DNA of 64,000 nt from Mycobacterium sp. AZCC_0083. Its GTDB lineage: Bacteria > Actinomycetota > Actinomycetes > Mycobacteriales > Mycobacteriaceae. The notes beneath the pieces were generated by a model, which was not told the origin of the DNA, made no database searches, and saw only the letters and a program-made list of their open reading frames with translations. Numbering within the stretch: the first letter of the stretch is position 1; each line of letters opens with the position of its first letter. This document shows, in pieces, positions 59,398-64,000 of this stretch. The stretch lies in NCBI RefSeq assembly GCF_014202335.1, contig NZ_JACHGP010000004.1, positions 381,354 through 445,353 on the forward strand, written 5' to 3'. The position numbers and the translations under genes were made by a program.

Positions 59398-60881
59398 TGT
59401 CGGTGGTGAAGACGTGGAAGGAGTCGTTCCGCCGGGCGCCCCCGCTGCAAGCCTCCCTCCACGACGCCAGTTCCGTTTCGCTTCGGTGGCGGGTGATGCT
59501 GCTGGCCATGTCGATGGTGGCGATGGTCGTGGTGCTGATGGCACTCGCGGTCTACGCGGTGGTGTCGCGGGCGCTGTACGACGACATCGACAGCCAACTG
59601 CAAAGCCGCGCCCGGTTGCTCATCGAGAGCGGATCGTTGGCCGCCGATCCCGGCAAGGCCATCGAGGGCACGGCGTACTCCGACGTCAACGCCATGCTGG
59701 TGATCCCAGGCCGGACGATCTTCACCGCAAACCAGGAGGGGCAGACGCTACCTCTCGGTGATCCGGAGAAGGACGTCGTCCAGGGCAAGCTGCTGATGTC
59801 GCTGCGCACCACGAACCATCAGCGCGTGCTTGCCGTCCACCTGTCCAACGGCAGCTCACTGCTGATCTCGAAGAGCCTGGCGCCCACCGGTGAGGTGCTC
59901 AAACGGCTCGGCACCATCCTGCTCATCGTCGGCGGGCTTGGCATGGCGGTGGCGGCGATCGCGGGTGGGACGGTCGCGCGCACCGGGTTGCGACCTGTGG
60001 CGAGGCTCACCGAGGCCACCGAGCGGGTGGCGCGTACCGAAGATCTGCGGCCCATCCCGGTTCATGGCAACGACGAACTGGCCCGGCTGACCGAGGCGTT
60101 CAACATGATGTTGCGTGCGCTGGCCGAGTCGCGGGAACGCCAGGCGCGACTGGTGTCCGACGCCGGCCACGAGCTGCGCACGCCGCTGACGTCGCTGCGC
60201 ACGAACGTGGAGTTGTTGATGGCCTCGATGGCGCCGGGTGCGCCGCGCCTGCCCGACGAGGAAATGGCCGGTCTGCAGTCCGACGTGATCGCCCAGATCG
60301 AGGAGTTGTCGACACTGGTCGGCGACCTGGTCGATCTGACCCGCGACGACGCCGGCGTCACGGTTCACGAGCCCGTCGACATGTCGGAGGTCGTGAACGG
60401 CAGTCTGGAACGGGTTCGGCGGCGCCGCAACGACATTGAATTCGACGTGTACGTCGAGGGCTGGCAGGTCTACGGCGACGCCGCCGGGCTGTCGCGGGCA
60501 GTGCTCAACCTGCTCGACAACGCCGCGAAGTGGAGCCCGCCAGGCGGTCGGGTGGGTGTGCGGCTGATCCGGTTCGACGCGGTCAACGCCGAACTCGTCG
60601 TGTCGGATCACGGGCCGGGCATCCCGCAGCAGGAGCGGAGGCTGGTGTTCGAGCGGTTCTACCGGTCCACCTCGGCGCGAGGGCTGCCAGGCTCGGGCCT
60701 GGGTCTGGCCATCGTCAAGCAGGTCGTGATGAAACACGGTGGGACGCTTCGGATCGAGGACACCGTGCCCGGCGGAGATCCGCCGGGGGCGTCGATTCAC
60801 GTGGTGCTGCCAGGCAGACCCGGCGCGACACGCCCGCCGAACGCGGTGGACGGGATCGACACGAGCGCCGAGAATGGGTGA
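59397..60881 (+). CDS. mprB: MprB, sensor histidine kinase
   Basis: MprB is the membrane sensor partner of MprA. The 494-residue protein has two membrane helices (VMLLAMSMVAMVVVLMALAV and ILLIVGGLGMAVAAIAGGTV) around an extracytoplasmic sensing domain, a HAMP linker, the DHp helix with His258 in SDAGHELRTPLTSLRTNVEL, and the ATPase motifs LLDNAAKWSPPGGRV (N), DHGPGIPQQERRLVFERFYR (G1/F) and GSGLGLAIVKQV (G2). ATG 59397 overlaps the mprA stop by one base. Confidence 0.95.
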   Translation: MSVVKTWKESFRRAPPLQASLHDASSVSLRWRVMLLAMSMVAMVVVLMALAVYAVVSRALYDDIDSQLQSRARLLIESGSLAADPGKAIEGTAYSDVNAMLVIPGRTIFTANQEGQTLPLGDPEKDVVQGKLLMSLRTTNHQRVLAVHLSNGSSLLISKSLAPTGEVLKRLGTILLIVGGLGMAVAAIAGGTVARTGLRPVARLTEATERVARTEDLRPIPVHGNDELARLTEAFNMMLRALAESRERQARLVSDAGHELRTPLTSLRTNVELLMASMAPGAPRLPDEEMAGLQSDVIAQIEELSTLVGDLVDLTRDDAGVTVHEPVDMSEVVNGSLERVRRRRNDIEFDVYVEGWQVYGDAAGLSRAVLNLLDNAAKWSPPGGRVGVRLIRFDAVNAELVVSDHGPGIPQQERRLVFERFYRSTSARGLPGSGLGLAIVKQVVMKHGGTLRIEDTVPGGDPPGASIHVVLPGRPGATRPPNAVDGIDTSAENG

Positions 60882-60923
60882 ATCGGGCGGGAGTTCAAGC
60901 AAAGTCTCGGGATGTGCCGAATG

Positions 60924-60945
60924 TTCTCTAAGTCGATTCTCAGAC
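60924..60945 (+). promoter_or_regulatory. MprA-box-like TTCTCTAAG / TTCTCAGAC pair upstream of pepD
   Basis: TTCTCTAAG (60924-60932) and TTCTCAGAC (60937-60945) are imperfect direct repeats related to the CTCTCAG pair before mprA. They lie about 85-107 bp upstream of the pepD ATG. MprA control of pepD is known in M. tuberculosis; the exact base contacts here are inferred. Confidence 0.55.
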
Positions 60946-60960
60946 CAGAGGGGCACTCTC

Positions 60961-60987
60961 ATGATGCGCCGATCGTTCTACTCGTAA
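60961..60987 (+). CDS. Possible 8-codon leader ORF (MMRRSFYS)
   Basis: ATG 60961 follows AGAGGGGC at good distance and reads MMRRSFYS then TAA, 43 bp before pepD. It may be a leader peptide or upstream ORF that tunes pepD translation, or chance. The coding evidence is only the ribosome-binding site and the start codon pair. Confidence 0.3.
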   Translation: MMRRSFYS

Positions 60988-61030
60988 GACGGTTGTCGCA
61001 AACTACTCCAGGGAAGAGCACCGACCAGCA

Positions 61031-62398
61031 ATGACGAATCAGCCGAGGTATTCGCCGCCGCCACCGCCCGGTCACCGCCCGGGCCCGTACGACCGCGTGG
61101 CGCCGGGCTACCCCGGCCAGCGCCCCGGTGTACCGCAGCAGTCCTATGACTGGCGCTATGCGACCCAACAACAGACCGCCCAGCAACAGGCCTACCGCGG
61201 TCCTCATGACCCGTATCGCGGCGCCCCCCAGACGCAGGGGATGCCCGGTCCGCATCTGCCGCCCGCCCCTCGGAAGCGTTCTCGCGCAGGGGCTTTGACC
61301 ATCGGCGCACTCGCCATAGCGCTGGTCTCGGCCGGCGTCGGCGGCGGTGTTGCGACATTGGTAAGGCCGGACCATCCGACGATCTCCACTAGCGCCATCG
61401 GTGCGGCTCCCACCGTGCCCGCGGCCAGCCTGCCCGCCGGATCGGTCGAGCAGGTCGCGGCCAAGGTGGTTCCCAGCGTGGTCAAGCTGGAGACCGACAT
61501 GGGAAAGCAGTCGGAGGAGGGGTCGGGCATCATCCTGTCGTCGGACGGCCTGATCCTGACCAACAACCACGTGGTGGCCGCGGCCAAAGACGGATCAGCC
61601 GGGGCTCCTTCAGGCGCCCCAGGCGCACCCGCCCCCACACAGACCAAGGTCACCTTCGCCGACGGCAACACCACGACGTTCACCGTGGTGGGCACCGATC
61701 CGAGCAGTGACATCGCCGTCGTGAGGGCGCAGGGCGCGTCCGGATTGACCCCGATCACCCTCGGCTCGTCGGCCAACCTTCGGGTCGGCCAGGACGTGGT
61801 CGCCATCGGTTCGCCACTCGGCCTCGAGGGCACGGTCACCACGGGCATCGTCAGCGCCCTCAACCGGCCGGTGGCCGCGGGCGGTGACGCACAGAACCAG
61901 AACACCGTGCTCGATGCCATCCAGACCGACGCAGCGATCAACCCGGGTAACTCGGGTGGTGCGCTGGTCAACATGAACGGCGAGCTGGTGGGCGTGAACT
62001 CGGCCATCGCGACGCTCGGCGGAGAATCGGCGTCGTCGCAGAGCGGTTCCATCGGCCTCGGCTTCGCCATCCCCGTCGACCAGGCCAAGCGCATCGCCGA
62101 CGAACTGATCCAGAACGGCACGGCGTCGCACGCCTCCCTTGGCGTCCAGGTCGGGAACGACGCGGGTGCCGACGGCGCCAAGATCGTCGACGTGACCAGT
62201 GGTGGCGCGGCGTCTGCGGCGGGGCTTCCGAGCGGCGTCATCGTCACCAAGGTGGACGACCGAGTGATCAGCAGCGCCGACGCTCTGGTTGCCGCGGTTC
62301 GCTCAAAGGCGCCCGGTGACCAGGTGACGCTGACCTACCTCGACACGTCCGGCAAGCCGCAGACGGTGCAGGTCACGCTGGGGAAGGCGGCACAGTGA
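61031..62398 (+). CDS. pepD: PepD, HtrA-like serine protease with PDZ domain
   Basis: PepD is an HtrA-family protease/chaperone of the envelope. The 455-residue protein has a Pro/Gln-rich cytosolic N-terminus, one membrane anchor (AGALTIGALAIALVSAGVGG), a trypsin-like domain with catalytic His180 (LTNNHVVAAAKD), Asp227 (PSSDIAVVRAQG) and Ser308 (INPGNSGGALVNM), and a C-terminal PDZ domain (LGVQVGNDAGADGAKIVDVT to the end). It is regulated by MprAB in M. tuberculosis. Its stop overlaps the moaB2 start (GTGA), so they are co-translated. Note the low-complexity insertion GSAGAPSGAPGAPAPTQ after the catalytic His. Confidence 0.95.
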   Translation: MTNQPRYSPPPPPGHRPGPYDRVAPGYPGQRPGVPQQSYDWRYATQQQTAQQQAYRGPHDPYRGAPQTQGMPGPHLPPAPRKRSRAGALTIGALAIALVSAGVGGGVATLVRPDHPTISTSAIGAAPTVPAASLPAGSVEQVAAKVVPSVVKLETDMGKQSEEGSGIILSSDGLILTNNHVVAAAKDGSAGAPSGAPGAPAPTQTKVTFADGNTTTFTVVGTDPSSDIAVVRAQGASGLTPITLGSSANLRVGQDVVAIGSPLGLEGTVTTGIVSALNRPVAAGGDAQNQNTVLDAIQTDAAINPGNSGGALVNMNGELVGVNSAIATLGGESASSQSGSIGLGFAIPVDQAKRIADELIQNGTASHASLGVQVGNDAGADGAKIVDVTSGGAASAAGLPSGVIVTKVDDRVISSADALVAAVRSKAPGDQVTLTYLDTSGKPQTVQVTLGKAAQ

Positions 62399-62967
62399 CC
62401 ATCGCAGCGGACCGCCCGGGCTTGAAAATGGCAACGCCCCTGTCGCCGTCGGGATATACGGTTGCGTTCATGGAACAGCCTGGGGAACTGGTCGGCCGTG
62501 CACTCGTCGTCGTCGTCGACGACCGAACTGCGCACGGTGACGAGGAAGATCACAGCGGACCGCTGGTCGCCGAACTGCTCGGCGAAGCCGGCTTCGTCGT
62601 CGACGGTGTCGTGGTGGTCTCCGCCGATGAGATCGAGATCCGCAACGCGCTGAACACCGCCGTCATCGGCGGCGTCGATCTGGTCATCTCGGTCGGTGGC
62701 ACCGGTGTCACGCCGCGTGACGTCACGCCGGAAGCCACCACCACCATCCTGGATCGCGAGATTCTCGGCATCTCCGAGGCGCTGCGCGCGTCGGGCTTGT
62801 CCGCCGGCATCGTCGATGCGGGTGTTTCGCGGGGCCTGGCAGGAATCTCGGGCAGCACCCTCGTGGTCAACATCGCCGGGTCACGCGGCGCGGTGCGCGA
62901 CGGCATGGCCACATTGGGTCCGCTGGCGACCCAGATCATCGGCCAGCTATCCAGCCTGGAGATCTGA
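62395..62967 (+). CDS. moaB2: MoaB2/MogA-type molybdopterin cofactor protein
   Basis: This 190-residue protein belongs to the MoaB/MogA fold that adenylates molybdopterin, or acts in a related role. It shows GRALVVVVDDRTAHGDEEDH, VVVVSADEIEIRNALNTAVI, VDLVISVGGTGVTPRDVTPE (the GGTG motif) and SGSTLVVNIAGSRGAVRDGM. GTG 62395 overlaps the pepD stop and has GGGAAGG upstream; later starts at ATG 62428 or 62470 would also leave the domain intact. In M. tuberculosis the MoaB2 at this locus binds SigE rather than making cofactor (reported, not tested here). Confidence 0.9.
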   Translation: MTIAADRPGLKMATPLSPSGYTVAFMEQPGELVGRALVVVVDDRTAHGDEEDHSGPLVAELLGEAGFVVDGVVVVSADEIEIRNALNTAVIGGVDLVISVGGTGVTPRDVTPEATTTILDREILGISEALRASGLSAGIVDAGVSRGLAGISGSTLVVNIAGSRGAVRDGMATLGPLATQIIGQLSSLEI

Positions 62968-63126
62968 ACCGTTGCACTCGCCAATGCCGCCCGCCTGCCC
63001 AATGAGCAGGTCTGGGCGGCATTCACGACTGTCATCAACGGTTGACACGTGGGCCCGTCTTGCGTTACCGGAGTATGAACAGCTACGAACTCCGGAATGT
63101 GATCTTCGTCACACCAAAGGTTCGTT

Positions 63127-63285
63127 GTGAGCGAGCCCACGCAGCCAAAGCGACATCTAGTTAACAAGATTTTCGGTGATTCCATTCCCGATACGACTGG
63201 CGACGAACGCGACGATGCCGCACCTGCCGAGGAGGCAGAGCGCGAGCGCTGGTTGCGGGACAATGTTCCGCCGCACCATGCCTGA
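63127..63285 (+). CDS. Small acidic protein, 52 residues
   Basis: GTG 63127 follows AAAGG at 8-nt spacing and reads SEPTQPKRHLVNKIFGDSIP onward, ending LRDNVPPHHA. The central part is charged (DERDDAAPAEEAERERWL) and probably helical. It sits between moaB2 and the porin, with no overlap. I recall small proteins of this kind after moaB2 in other mycobacteria, but no family is assigned. It was too short for automatic listing. Confidence 0.6.
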   Translation: MSEPTQPKRHLVNKIFGDSIPDTTGDERDDAAPAEEAERERWLRDNVPPHHA

Positions 63286-63663
63286 GCTGTGATTTCGCAT
63301 CTAACCTGGGAAATAGCAGGTCCTGCCGCACATTTGGCGAACATCCGCGGTGTGCGGGGCCAGGGCCCGTCGTCCCGGCCGTACTAGTCCCGCGGCAGCG
63401 CGCCAGTGCAGCGTCATGGCGCCTCAGCAAACTTCGTCCGACTCCTGACACGGCCACGCGCGACAGTGCGCTTGCGTTGCCGGGTGGATGCCTCCCCGTT
63501 ATGTTTCTGCTGTCAACGATGAGCAAAACGTAAGAACAGCATGTGGGATTTCTAATTCCGCTCACATGGAGGTCTTGCGAGGTGTGTGGTTTAGCGACAG
63601 TGCCACGCACCAAGGAACACGGTGAACCCACGGGTTGAGCCGTACTACACAGCTAGGGAGAAC
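63286..63663 (+). other. 378-bp leader region before the porin gene
   Basis: No ORF with coding character lies here. In M. smegmatis the mspA transcript is known to begin about 500 bp upstream of the start codon, so this stretch is probably an untranslated leader. Local features are a purine-rich AGGGAGA just before ATG 63664 and a small AACCCACGGGTT hairpin near 63620. The promoter may lie in or before 63127-63285. Confidence 0.45.
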
Positions 63664-64000
63664 ATGAAGGCATTCAGTCGGGTGCTGGTCGCGCTGGTGG
63701 CGGCCGTCGCGGCGCTGTTCGCGAGCACGGGCACCTCACACGCAGGTCTGGACAACGAGCTGAGTTTGGTCGACGGCCAGGATCGGACCCTGACGATCCA
63801 GCAGTGGGACACCTTCCTCAATGGTGTGTTCCCCCTGGACCGCAACCGGCTGACCCGTGAGTGGTTCCACTCCGGCCGGGCCAAGTACATCGTCGCCGGC
63901 CCCAGTGCCGACGAGTTCGAGGGCACCCTGGAGCTGGGTTACCAGATCGGCTTCCCCTGGTCGCTGGGCGTTGGCATCAACTTCAGCTACACCACGCCCA
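63664..64000 (+). CDS. mspA: MspA-family outer-membrane porin, 3' end outside the window
   Basis: MspA porins form octameric channels in the mycobacterial outer membrane and take up small hydrophilic nutrients. The precursor begins KAFSRVLVALVAAVAALFAS with signal-peptide cleavage before GLDNELSLVD. The mature part, GLDNELSLVDGQDRTLTIQQ, then FLNGVFPLDRNRLTREWFHS and ELGYQIGFPWSLGVGINFSY, is nearly identical to M. smegmatis MspA. About 112 codons are in the window. Its place downstream of moaB2 matches the mspC locus of M. smegmatis as I remember it, so the symbol marks the family rather than the locus. Confidence 0.93.
   Translation, partial: MKAFSRVLVALVAAVAALFASTGTSHAGLDNELSLVDGQDRTLTIQQWDTFLNGVFPLDRNRLTREWFHSGRAKYIVAGPSADEFEGTLELGYQIGFPWSLGVGINFSYTTP

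Noticed and set aside
1..64000. tRNA or rRNA genes, CRISPR arrays, insertion sequences, replication origin
   Set aside because: I looked for cloverleaf sequences, regularly spaced repeats, transposase motifs and DnaA-box clusters by eye and found none; a tRNA scan was not possible.

Overview
The window is high-GC actinobacterial DNA and almost certainly comes from a non-tuberculous, probably rapidly growing Mycobacterium (Mycolicibacterium). The gene order follows a known mycobacterial backbone: chorismate mutase, uvrD1, an M23 peptidase, sucCD, a F420-type oxidoreductase, the 34 kDa antigen family, purN-purH, a MoxR/VWA pair, the echA7-fadE12-accA2-accD2-fadE13-atuA block, rpmF, mprAB, pepD and moaB2. 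This is the Rv0945-Rv0984 order of M. tuberculosis as I remember it. A MspA-family porin at the right edge and a cobF gene point to a non-tuberculous species. I saw no rRNA, tRNA, CRISPR array, insertion sequence or prophage.

Left part (1-13.6 kb). This accessory-rich stretch holds several regulator-target pairs with readable operators: a KstR-type site between a LLM oxidoreductase and an MFS carrier, two TetR loci with CGGAG/CTCCG operators, and a MerR/metallo-hydrolase divergon around a perfect 20-bp palindrome. It also carries a diiron oxygenase fused to a DUF4873-like tail, cobF, a full-length Fpg/Nei glycosylase, a secreted chorismate mutase and an XRE/membrane-protein remnant.

Middle part (13.5-43.5 kb). 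Core metabolism (pgi, an aldehyde dehydrogenase, sucCD, purNH) and DNA repair (uvrD1) alternate with accessory islands. One island (27.2-31.1 kb, minus strand) is a six-gene operon: an EspC-like type VII secretion partner, a large WxG-bearing protein with a repeat-rich C-terminal half, and four paralogous Cys-rich exported proteins in alternating Sec and lipoprotein forms. Other loci are decaying: a HypX-like gene with several lesions, an ornithine-decarboxylase-like gene with a frameshift and fusion to a cupin fragment, and an epoxide hydrolase with a single premature TGA.

Right part (43.6-64 kb). It contains a MoxR-type ATPase with its VWA partner, secreted proteins of unknown role, and a six-gene minus-strand operon for carboxylase-dependent breakdown of a branched acyl-CoA (AtuA-like protein, two acyl-CoA dehydrogenases, biotin carboxylase alpha and beta subunits, enoyl-CoA hydratase). 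Then follow rpmF and the envelope-stress module mprA-mprB-pepD-moaB2, with CTCTCAG-type repeats before mprA and a related pair before pepD. A 52-codon small gene and the start of a MspA-family porin behind a long leader close the window. Three dispersed hairpins with GCGATT-type arms and 25-26-nt loops lie between genes.
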